Of a DNA stretch of 64,000 nucleotides, positions 23,201-32,873 are shown piece by piece (position 1 is the stretch's first letter; every line of letters begins with the position of its first letter). The notes under the pieces were generated by a model. That model searched no databases, was not told where the DNA came from, and saw nothing but the letters and a program-made list of their open reading frames with translations. The stretch lies in the NCBI RefSeq assembly GCF_000315625.1, contig NW_005434652.1:426384-490383 (forward strand), read 5' to 3'. A program made the position numbers and the translations under genes. This stretch comes from Guillardia theta CCMP2712. Lineage: Eukaryota > Cryptophyceae > Pyrenomonadales > Geminigeraceae.

Positions 23201-26200
23201 CGAGGAAACCGATAAGGCTGTTGAGTTGGAAGCTGAGAACTGGAACTATGCCATTTCAGTGCCAAACAAGGGAGAGGAAATTGACAAGACCACCGTTAAG
23301 GGTTCACAGTTTCAGCAGCCTTTGTTGGAATTCAGCGGAGCTTGTGAAGGATGCGGTGAAACTCCTTATGTGAAGCTGTTGACTCAGCTTTTGGGAGACC
23401 GTTTGGTCGTTGCAAATGCAACGGGATGCTCTTCAATTTGGGGTGCCTCTGCTCCATCATTCCCTTACACTGTCAATGCACGTGGTGAAGGACCTGCCTG
23501 GGCGAATTCTCTCTTTGAGGATAATGCTGAGTTTGGACTTGGAATGCGTCGTGCATTTAAGCAAAGGAGAAATCAGCTCATGTTCTTGGTAAGCACGTGT
23601 TTAAGCAAATTGTCTGTCTAAACGTTGTAATAGGTTGACGATGCTTTGGAGGATAAAACTGTGCCGCTCAGTGACAAACTTCGCAAACTTCTCTCCCAAT
23701 ATTCCGTTATGCGACATGAAGATAAGCTTGACATGCTTTTGCCCAAAGGAAGATCGTTTTACAATCAGGTATGTACTGATATTTTTCTGAGTATAAGGTG
23801 ACTTTGATCTCAGCTGCGGGAGAAGATTATTCCACTTCTGAGAGAGGAAGCTAAAAACCATGAAAAGATTCAGGAATTGTGGGATCAGGCGGATATATTT
23901 GGAAGGCACAGTCACTGGATTATTGGTGGTGATGGATGGGCGTACGATATTGGATTTGGAGGTTTAGATCATGTCTTGGCTAGGTTTGAAGATCAAACTT
24001 TCTTATTGTTATCTTTTGACTCTGCTGGACAGTGAGGAGCATATCAATGTTCTGGTCTTGGATACCGAAATGTATTCCAACACTGGAGGTCAAGCTTCGA
24101 AGTATGCGCACATGTGTCCTGTAAGCATCCTAATTTGTTATTTCAGGTCTACTCCACGTGGTGCTCAAGCCAAGTTTGCAGAAACTGGAAAATTGACAGC
24201 CAAGAAGGACCTTGGGCAGTACGCTATGACTTACAAGAACGTCTATGTTGCATCTATTTGTATCCATGTCAACCATCAACAAGCCATCCGAGCACTTCTG
24301 GAGGCTGAAGCATATCCCGGACCTTCGCTTGTGATTTGCTATTCCCCATGTATTTCACAGGTGTACATGCAGAACGTCCTCTCTTGCAACTAATTCGTTT
24401 TTCAGGGCTTCCCAATGGCTGAGGCCATTCAACAATGTCGCGATGCAGTCGAGAGTGGATATTGGCCTTTGTATCGTTACAATCCTCTTCTCGCAGAGGG
24501 TGGAAACAATCCCTTCCAGTTGGATAGCAAGAAAATCTCTGGCGACTTGTTCACTTTCTTGGCTCACGAAAATCGCTTTGCATCAGTTATGAGGAGAAAT
24601 CCTTCCTATGCCCAAGCGCATCAAGACCGCTTACAACGACAGATTGCAGACAGAGCGAAGGCTCTGAATGTTTTGAGTCTTGATGAACTTCCGGCATCTC
24701 TCAAGGCTGCTGGTCCATCCGAGAGTGTGACTGTGCTTTACGGCTCTGAGACTGGAAATGCCGAGGAGCAAGCCAAATCACTTTTTGCCGATTTGAAAGC
24801 AAGAGGCACCTCAGCAACCCTATCTAGCTTGGATGACTTTGATTTTGAGGAACTTCCAAATCAAAGCACGGTTTTGGTTGTCATTTCAACGTGTGGTCAA
24901 GGCGAATTTCCGGCAAATTCTCACAAATTCTGGATGAAGCTCTCTGATCCCACACTGCCAATGTCATTTTTGGAAGGAATCAAGTTTAGCGTGTTTGGTC
25001 TTGGTGATTCCACGTACTCCTTGTTTTGTGTCGCTGCCGAAAGAATTGATGTGAGGCTGGCTGAGCTGGGTGCCACTAGAATTTTGAATCGTGGAATTGG
25101 TGATGACAGAGACGAGGACAGGTATTACACGGGCTGGGATAACTGGACACCGCAACTTTGGAATGCTTTGCACGTCCCACAGAAACCATTGGAGCGAAAG
25201 ATACCCAAACCTGCGTACAAGGTCACTCGTACCCAGGGAGAAGCTACCCCATCAGTTTCGAATGATAAGCTTGTTCCTCCGGGATCAAATCCATTGAAGC
25301 TGATGGAAAACACGTTGCTCACGCCGGAGGGTTATGACCGTGACATCCGACACTATGTGTTTAAAATCAAGGATACGAATGTTGAATACAAGGTTGGTGA
25401 TGTACTTGCAATCTATCCAAGAAACCACGTGGATCAAGTTGAGGAGTTCTGCAAGATGTATGGTTTGGATCCCAACGAAGAGCTCAATGTCGTTTCTACT
25501 CCCGAGGCAAGAAATCAGATTCCTGAAGAGCTCAATGTTCGTCAGCTTCTTCAGTGCGTGCTTGATATCTTCGGCAAGCCCAACAGGCGCTTCTACGATA
25601 CTTTGTCTCTCTTCGCCACAGACCCGGCTGAGAAGCAGAAGCTTGAGCTTATCACTTCTGAAGACCCAGACGGCAAGGCCTTGTACAGAGAACTTTCACA
25701 TGACATGGCAAATCATGCTGATGTCTTGAAGCGTTTCCCTTCAGCAAGGCCTCCTCTGGAGCAGCTTATGGACATGATTCCGGTGATCAAACCGCGTTCC
25801 TACTCCATCGCTTCAGCTCCAAGTATGCACCCTGATGAGATTGAGCTTTGCATCGTTGCTGTCGACTGGGAGGTGCCTTCAACGGGCGAGAAGAGATTCG
25901 GGCAATGCACAAGCTACCTGCGAACCACCAAGCCTGGAGACACCATCATGTGCTCTGTGAAACCAAGTTCCATCGTCCTCCCTGAGGACAACAAGGCTCC
26001 TCTCCTTATGGCAGGCATGGGCACCGGTCTGGCGCCATGGCGTGCCTTGACCCAGCATCGCATCGCCCTCAAGCAGCAAGGCATCGATGTTGGACCCTGC
26101 ACCATCTACTACGGCGCACGCAAGGGTGCAACCGAGTACCTCTACCGCGAGGAGTTCGAGAAGTACGAGAAGATGGGAGTCCTAAGAATGGTCACAGCCT

Positions 26201-26454
26201 TCTCGCGCGACCAGCCGCAAAAGATTTATGTGCAACATCGCATCAGAGAAGACTACGAGAATGTGTTCCGACAGCTGATGAAGGAGCAGGGCAGTTTCTA
26301 TGTGTGCGGATCTTCTCGAAACGTTCCCGAAGATATCTACAACGCAATGAAGGAGGTCATGATGCTTGGTGGAGGGATGCAGGAGGCTGATGCTGAAGCC
26401 GCTCTTGCTTCTCTCAAGATGGACGGACGTTACACAGTCGAGGCTTGGTCGTAG
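20296..26454 (+). CDS. PNO: Pyruvate:NADP+ oxidoreductase (PFO-CPR fusion)
   Basis: Oxidatively decarboxylates pyruvate to acetyl-CoA and passes electrons to NADP+. Seven exons keep frame: 20296-23085, 23133-23588, 23634-23768, 23814-23983, 24033-24101, 24147-24360, 24406-26454 (introns 45-49 nt; about 1960 residues). Visible in order: an Arg/Ser-rich N-terminus ending near HFRSFSESVRG, mitochondrial in style; the pyruvate-binding fold with YPITPSSPMGE; two ferredoxin clusters, CTQCNYCSLICP and CTGCELCVRICP; CEGCGE; the TPP domain with GGDGWAYDIGFGG and LVLDTEMYSNTGGQASK; a flavodoxin domain (LYGSETGNAEEQAKS); FAD binding (RSYSIAS); and NADP binding (MAGMGTGLAPWRAL), ending VEAWS. Residues about 750-815 form an unusual linker with a second presequence-like stretch (RRYFSTRNLSSP) and a Cys-rich knot. 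The start at 20296 was chosen because it opens a basic presequence. Confidence 0.95.
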
Positions 26455-26588
26455 ATTGCTTCGCAAGAGAAACGTTTTGATTTGAATGAACGAAGTTTCA
26501 CATCCACATCATTCTTATCCCTCCTGACCTATCTCCGATGTAGAGGCGATTCAAGTATTGGTCCCCCTGGCCAACGTCAGCCTCGCTC

Positions 26589-28699
26589 TCATGAATGCGA
26601 AGCTACCGCAATGCAGCAGATCCTTGCGGAGACGTGGAGCAAAAGCTCTCCCTTGACCTGCAACCTCCTCACTCCCAACCCCTGCCCCTCCTCCTTCACC
26701 TCCTCCTCCCTTGCTGCTTTGAGACTCCAAACCATGACGTTGCCCTCGGCCCCCCCCGACAGCAGCCGCGACCTGCCGAGCATGATTGCCAGCCATCCGT
26801 GCAAGCCTGTTCACCTGGTCTCGTCCACGACCAGCGACCTGACAGGCTCCGCATGCCCTCTAAGTACTCTAAGGAGGGCAAGATCCTCCGAGTCCCCCAC
26901 GTCCCAGACCTGCAGGAGACTGAAGGAACGGTCTGAGGACAAGTAGCTTTTACTTTGATCGTCGTGTCGTCTCCTGCCGAGCACAGGAGCTTCAGGTAGA
27001 GATCCAGAACGAGCCCGTTCACGCTCTGCTCGTGCCCTTGTATCCGCTTCGTCCTCTGAAACTTCAGCCCTCCCTCCTCCACCGTCACTTGGAACAGAAC
27101 GATGGACCCGTCGAAACCCCCAGCAAAGAGCACCCTCCTGGCAGAGTACAGCGCGAGGCACTCGATGCTCGCCCTCAGCGGCTCGCTACTGCCTACTTCA
27201 TGCAGATCATCAGCCTTCCATGCCCTGACGGCTCCTTCGGCTCCCCCTGTGAGATACACATGCTGCTCCTTATCAAGCACGATGCAGTGAAGGGAGGAGC
27301 GATGCGCTTGTCGAGCAGCGAGTGGGCTCGGGGTCCCCGCGCTCCACTTGCGCACGTAGCCATCATATGACACGGAGAAGATCTGGTCGAGCTGGTCGTC
27401 ATACACAGCAGACGCAACGGAGTGGTGATGTCCTGGGGGGGAGGCATCAGTGCGGCTGGGGAGGAGGGGAAGGGTGTGGGAGGGGAGAGGATGCTGAGCA
27501 AACGGTCACCGTGGAACTGAAAGTCCTCCTTCATCCCTTCGAGGGAGATGCTCCAGAGCTTCATGACACAATCCGCACCGCAGGATATGATGAAGGAGCC
27601 GTTGACCTGCACAGTCAGTGCCAGGACGTCCCGTTGGTGCGCCCGTATCCACTGAGTGACTCTGAGGGCAGACCATGCTACCTTCCTGTCTGCTGCTGAC
27701 GTCAGCACACTCATCAACTCGCTCTGCAGCACCTATCAGCGTCCCAGGGCCTGACTTTGCCGTGATGTACTTGTTTATGGTGGAATCCATCTAAATCCAC
27801 TGAGGCACGTAGTGGTGTCGGGGGTGCTACACACCTGGTGGATCAGGCTCAGCACCTGTCGGCTGCTCCTCAGCTCTTCCGAGTCAGGCATCTCGGACGC
27901 GTCGTCTCTCTTCGACGACACCTTCACCTGCAACCCGCATGTCAACTGCCCTATCAACCATTCTCGTCGCCAGCTACCAACTCCGCAAGAGAGTCCACCA
28001 CATCAATGTGGTTGAGGAGATCTTTCATGATGCTGATGCAAGACATCCTGGAACCACTTCAGCAGAGCCAGTGGCGATCGTCTCTACCTCCTCTCTATCG
28101 GGTTGCGGCGCTTCAGGTAGTGGGTGATAGTGAGGCGGATGATGGTGAGGCGTCGGACGTCGTCGAAAGACTTGAGAATCCTGAGGGATTTCTCTGCGAG
28201 GAAGGGTCGTGAGGATGGATCTAGGAGCTTCTACTGCTCTGAGTGGAGCAACCTGCATGAGGCAACGCCTCGGTGAAGAGCTGTGTCGTCCGGTCGCTGA
28301 CAACACTGGCGATTGAGTAGAGTCCTGAAACCCACCATCATCATGAGATCAAGGCACGAATGTGGGAGTCACTCCACCATTGCCAAAGAGAAGCACGGCT
28401 CTGTCCCAGTCTTCAAAGTCTGGCCTGCCCCTCTCAGTGCGCCTGAATGTCTTGGAGAGCTGCTTCTACAACCACGGCATCGTTTGTCAGCGGGCACGGA
28501 GGAGGAGAGAGCCAGGAAGGAGAGAAACCTGGAGCACGTCGTTGATCAGGTTCAGGTGGACCTTGTCAGATGCCTTGACATGATCCAAGCTTCGCTCCCC
28601 CACCATCTCCAGGAAGAAACGCATGCTGTCGTTCACCGCCACATCCACCATGTCGCATCTCCGACAAAAACTCGCCGAGATGAAGTGCGGTCCGATCAT
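26589..28699 (-). CDS. WD40-repeat protein with unidentified N-terminal region
   Basis: The N-terminal exon starts at ATG 28699 (MIGPHFISASFCRRCDMVDV) and is helical, with no domain I recognise. A further exon near 28140 reads SFDDVRRLTIIRLTITHYLK. The C-terminal half is a WD40 propeller: IISCGADCVMKLWSI, VSYDGYVRKWSAG, LTGGAEGAVRAWKADD, FAGGFDGSIVLFQV, CSAGDDTTIKVWDV (across an intron), LLSGGAEGNVMVWSLK, with a stop at 26589. Exon joins between 27800 and 28500 are only partly resolved, so the N-terminal region could belong to a separate gene. It converges on the pyruvate oxidoreductase gene, with 134 bp between the stops. A cellular role cannot be inferred. Confidence 0.7.
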
Positions 28700-29204
28700 C
28701 GCCCGGCCGCCCGGCCCAGCCCGGCGGCCCGGGCAGTCCCGGCCCGGGGTGGGCCAGTGAGGTGTACGCCCCAAAGTTGACCAAAGTCAAATCACCCTAC
28801 CCCTCTTTTGGCCCTGCGTGGCAACGATTTTCCTGAGAGCACCCAGGTCCTTCCTTGCCAATTTTTCCTATTAGCACCTGATGAGGCCGGAAAAGCAACT
28901 TCTCAGAAAGTGCGCCATGCGTCAGAGCACGGGCCGGGGGCCAGGGGGCGCGGGGGGCCGCCCCAGGCCGGTACTGGGAAGACACAGTTGTTATAGTGAA
29001 CCCGGCCGGGCACTGGCAGGCCGCGGGGCTCGCGGACTGAGAAAAATCTTCTTTACTCAAAACTTACTGGCAGTACGGAAGTTTGAGAAACTGTGCCTTG
29101 TTTACTGTACTGAGAAAGAAGTTCAAGGTCATCTAGATTACGTTCAACATTGAGACTAGAGAGCAGCGAGGACTTGAATGAGGAGAGGAGAAACTGAGGA
29201 ACGT
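28700..29204. other. Intergenic region with two GC islands
   Basis: Upstream of the WD40 gene and downstream of the glycosyltransferase-like gene. GGCC/CCCGG-rich islands lie at about 28700-28760 and 28932-29035. The second is followed by TCTTTACTCAAA, shared with the island near 3780. No gene. Confidence 0.6.
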
Positions 29205-32200
29205 CTACGAGCAGGCTCGCAGGAACACTCGCGTCCTCTGATGGGTCGAGACGTAGCCATCTCCTCTCGCAATCAGGCGAAGAACGCAACTCCAGTGGCT
29301 GCTCCTAGCAAAGCAGCTGCTGGCTTCCTCAGCAAAGAGCATGAAGTTCTGCTGCCCGGGGACGATCGTGCCAAGAAAGACGTCCAGTGTCCCGTCCTCC
29401 TCGTCGGAGTACACAAGGATGCTGTGAGCAAGCGACATCTCCTGCTCGAGCTCGAGCGGCTCGGCGAAGAAGATATAGCGAACACTAGCAGTGCTCCAAC
29501 CGCTCGCTGAGGGCTGGCAGCCAGCAGGAGGCTGCCCTGAACGAGCGACGCTGGCAGCAGCAGAAGGAGAGAGCAGGAGGCCCTCCTGCCTGAGCTCTAC
29601 TTCCCGGAAGACCCGGGCTGCATCGAATCCTCCGCAGGGAGGCTGTAGAGGGGCATGGAGGGAGGAGCCCGCGTTCTTCTTCACGTTGGACCTCCAGAAC
29701 CTGTCCTGCACAAAGATGGGGGGGAGGGAGATGTAAGCTTCCAGGAGGCGAGTCTGGATGAGGAACTGATACATCCTGTCGATGACGTCAAAGACGGGCA
29801 TGCAGAGCTGGGAGATCTTCTTGGCCCCTTTGACGCTGTAGAAGATGGCAGCGGAGCAGGAGGGAGCGAATGCTCGGGCAAGGAGAGGGTGAGCATGCGA
29901 GTAGGTGACGTTGGCGCAGGTCTCGTAGCAGAACTCCAGGTAGATCATGTCGGAAGACGGAGGAGACTGGGACAGAACCTCCGCGAGCCTGACGCTGACC
30001 TGCCGCAAGTCTTGGGCAATCGGGAGAACATCGTCCTCGAAGATGAGGAGAGGGTATTCTCCCTCCGCAGCGTCCTTGATGATACGGACTTGCTCATGTG
30101 CGTTTGCCAGGTACTTCATCTTAGCTTCTTGATCACCATCCTTGTACCAGTCCAGCCGCAGGAGCAGGTTGGCGGATACTTTGCCGCTTCCTACCAGCGA
30201 TTCGAGATTCACCTCCTTCCAACTGATAGTGGGGGGTATCGAGAGGTTCTTGAAGCCGATGCGCCGGAGGGTCTGCTGGACGTGCTGGAGGCGGAGACTG
30301 TCGTGCCTCTGGTTCATGACGACGACCGGTATCGAACCGAGGTCGATGGACTCTTCCTCTCCCCCTCCTTGCGCACTGGCGGCGGAAACCTCCCGCAGCG
30401 ATGGGAAGTTCAGTCTCATCATGGAGGCTGCTGAGTTGTTGAGAGTCTCGTGCAACCATGTACGCCATCGATCCGGTTCAAGTCTCCAGCCCTCGTCCTC
30501 ACCGTCCAAGACCAGAGGCAGACGAGACCTGGGCAGGAAGTCCTTCGAGACCGTCCAGAAGAGATCGTTCCTCTCCAGAGAGAAAGGGGAATGCGATGGC
30601 ATTTTAATCTCGTCGATCACGATTCGAGGGACTCCACTGACATGGCTTGTCCATGCAAACATCACCTGCACATCATCCACGCTGTTGAAGAGATGTCGAA
30701 CAGTCGTCAACTTGAAAATCAGGTCACGGTAGCAGACGCTGGTGTGAAACCCGGTGGTCCCGATCCTCAACAAATCTACTTCATCGCGATCTATAGCTCT
30801 CCTGCGGCCGTGGAGAGGCTGATTCAAACTCAGGCCCTCCAGCCCGATCATTGCGCGCTTGTCAAATTTGTCAATCAACGACTTCATCCTCCCAACGTAA
30901 CCGGCAGGGTACGACAGGCGATCATCCATCATGATTACATACCCCGTCCAGAAGTCGAACACACTTTGCAATCTGACCACGTTGACGCTTGACATGTTCT
31001 GCACGCTTCGAGAACAATCGTGGAAGTCCTCCTCCCTGACTTGCTGTGGAATTACCCAGTCGATCCGCGTCACACCCTCCAGGTGAGGGAACAAGCGCAT
31101 GAATCCCTCTCTGCACTCCTCACCTTGCAAGCAAGAAGAGAAGACGACTACATTTGTGTTCTCCTCCATCGAACCCCCTTTGTCGTCCTCATCAATCACT
31201 AGAAGTTTCCTTGACAAGACCAGCTTCTGCTCCCGCTTCATCCCCACTGTCCCAAAGATCAGGAGCTCGACGTCATGGCTGATTAGATGATCATGCAGAG
31301 TGACCACCATGTCGACCACACACCCTTGCCAACGTTGACTGTTGACAAGGAACGAACATCCTTCTCCAGATTCCTTGTTCTTCGTCTCACCCCGGACGAG
31401 ATCCGCACGCGTCAGCTCTCTTGGTCCCCCAAATGCTCGAATCGTCAGCCGGCTGGAATCATCTCCTGTCAGCCATGGCTCGACAGCGAACCGAACATCA
31501 CACTTCCAGGTCCTCCCGGGGCCCGACAAGATGCATTCGATCTCGGAGAACTCCACAAGATGGTTGCTGGCAACTGTTGTTTGATGATCCGCGAAGATCC
31601 AATCGCTCTTGAAGTCTCTCATGACATGCTTGTCAAGTCCAAACATGTAAACCACTCGCTTCGCTAGTTGCGACAAGTCGAGATGGTCGGCAAAGAGTGC
31701 CAGCGGGCCATAGGCAAGATGGAGCTCCTCCGCGTGTTCAATCAGGAGAGCCATGTCCAAGATCGAAACCAACGAGGACAGGAAGGGCGTCACGTCAAGG
31801 CAGCGAGCGTTCCCTAGAGTCAGATTTCCCTCCCGGCAAGGGGAGAATCTCGAGGATGACGAGGACACTATGTAACGTTCACCTGGCCGGATCCCAAACA
31901 AGTCCCGCACGCTCCGCTCATCCTCCTCTCGCCGATTGAAGTGCCATCTTGACCAGCGCTCGCTGGGGTCCCTCCCCAGCTCGAGGTAGAGTGCGTCTGT
32001 GCAGCTCATGCTGAGGGCTCGCGACGTCCCTGGGCCGAGGAGTTTGAGAGAGGAGCCATCAAACCGGATGCTGGGAACGACCAACTCCTGCTCGAGAGAC
32101 TGCGAAGATGCTGCAGGAAGATCTTGAGGGAGCAACGGTCGGACGTTGTGCAGATCTCCGAAGAGACGATCGAAGGATGGCATCTCCTCTTCGGTCATCT

Positions 32201-32423
32201 CCAGCAAGACCTTGCCATGGCTGGACGACAAGTCCCTGACGATTGCCGCGCAGAGCAACAGCTCCCATGAGCAACCGCCATCAGTTTCCGTTCCCTGATG
32301 CCTGTGGAACGTAACGAGAACATCGCCAGGAGATGCCCAGGACAAGTGCAGCAGGATGGATAGGACAAGTGCTACAATCGCCCATCCCCACGAGGGCAGG
32401 TGCATGCCTGCCACTTTGCGCAT
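29205..32423 (-). CDS. Large intronless secretory-pathway glycosyltransferase-like protein
   Basis: A single open frame of 1072 residues, unusual here because its neighbours are full of introns. It starts at ATG 32423 with one N-terminal hydrophobic segment (WAIVALVLSILLHLSWA), a signal peptide or type II anchor. A middle region (about residues 430-620) contains GYVIMMDDRLSYPAGYV, resembling the acidic metal site of GT-A enzymes. A second region (about 700-900) reads IPVVVMNQRHDSLRLQHV, LANAHEQVRIIKDAAEGEYP, LLIFEDDVLP and SAAIFYSVKGAKKI. This is the layout of family GT25 (the LPS/collagen galactosyltransferase group), where the EDD-type motif binds metal and nucleotide-sugar. The C-terminal about 170 residues are unassigned. 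The likely role is protein or wall glycosylation in the Golgi. Two transferase-like regions in one chain is inference from motifs. Confidence 0.72.
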   Translation of the reverse strand: MRKVAGMHLPSWGWAIVALVLSILLHLSWASPGDVLVTFHRHQGTETDGGCSWELLLCAAIVRDLSSSHGKVLLEMTEEEMPSFDRLFGDLHNVRPLLPQDLPAASSQSLEQELVVPSIRFDGSSLKLLGPGTSRALSMSCTDALYLELGRDPSERWSRWHFNRREEDERSVRDLFGIRPGERYIVSSSSSRFSPCREGNLTLGNARCLDVTPFLSSLVSILDMALLIEHAEELHLAYGPLALFADHLDLSQLAKRVVYMFGLDKHVMRDFKSDWIFADHQTTVASNHLVEFSEIECILSGPGRTWKCDVRFAVEPWLTGDDSSRLTIRAFGGPRELTRADLVRGETKNKESGEGCSFLVNSQRWQGCVVDMVVTLHDHLISHDVELLIFGTVGMKREQKLVLSRKLLVIDEDDKGGSMEENTNVVVFSSCLQGEECREGFMRLFPHLEGVTRIDWVIPQQVREEDFHDCSRSVQNMSSVNVVRLQSVFDFWTGYVIMMDDRLSYPAGYVGRMKSLIDKFDKRAMIGLEGLSLNQPLHGRRRAIDRDEVDLLRIGTTGFHTSVCYRDLIFKLTTVRHLFNSVDDVQVMFAWTSHVSGVPRIVIDEIKMPSHSPFSLERNDLFWTVSKDFLPRSRLPLVLDGEDEGWRLEPDRWRTWLHETLNNSAASMMRLNFPSLREVSAASAQGGGEEESIDLGSIPVVVMNQRHDSLRLQHVQQTLRRIGFKNLSIPPTISWKEVNLESLVGSGKVSANLLLRLDWYKDGDQEAKMKYLANAHEQVRIIKDAAEGEYPLLIFEDDVLPIAQDLRQVSVRLAEVLSQSPPSSDMIYLEFCYETCANVTYSHAHPLLARAFAPSCSAAIFYSVKGAKKISQLCMPVFDVIDRMYQFLIQTRLLEAYISLPPIFVQDRFWRSNVKKNAGSSLHAPLQPPCGGFDAARVFREVELRQEGLLLSPSAAASVARSGQPPAGCQPSASGWSTASVRYIFFAEPLELEQEMSLAHSILVYSDEEDGTLDVFLGTIVPGQQNFMLFAEEASSCFARSSHWSCVLRLIARGDGYVSTHQRTRVFLRACS

Positions 32424-32429
32424 CGGTTA

Positions 32430-32873
32430 AGCCATGGACTGTGGAGGTCGTGTGATGCAGTCCCGAACAAGGGGTAAATGTGGGAGGTTCCAAAGTGATC
32501 GAACAAGAGATGTAGAGAGCAGGGAAGGGAACAAGAGGAATGAGGCCGTTGGGTGTTGGGGGATAGAAGAGGAAAGGAGAGGAGGAGGATGGAACGTCCA
32601 GGAGAGGAGAAGAGAGGAGGAAGAGAGGGAGGAGGGTCAGACTACAGATCTTCACGTGTCCTCCTCGCCTCCTCCCGCCATGGATCCTTTCAAGCAGTAG
32701 CAGCCATAGATCGCAATTCCCTCCTAGAGTCGCAAGGTGCAGGGGTGATATTGATAGACAGCATAAGAGAAGGGGTGTGAAATAGGGATTATTCAAGGGA
32801 AAAATGGTGGTGGGGTGGGACGGAAAATTTGCCTAGGGGTGGGGTGTGGGCTGGAGGAGGAGCAAGGTTTACC
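32430..32873. other. Divergent promoter interval
   Basis: Between the starts of the glycosyltransferase-like gene (-) and the PWWP gene (+). Purine-rich at 32560-32640, with a short G-run stretch at about 32808-32870. No gene. Confidence 0.5.
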
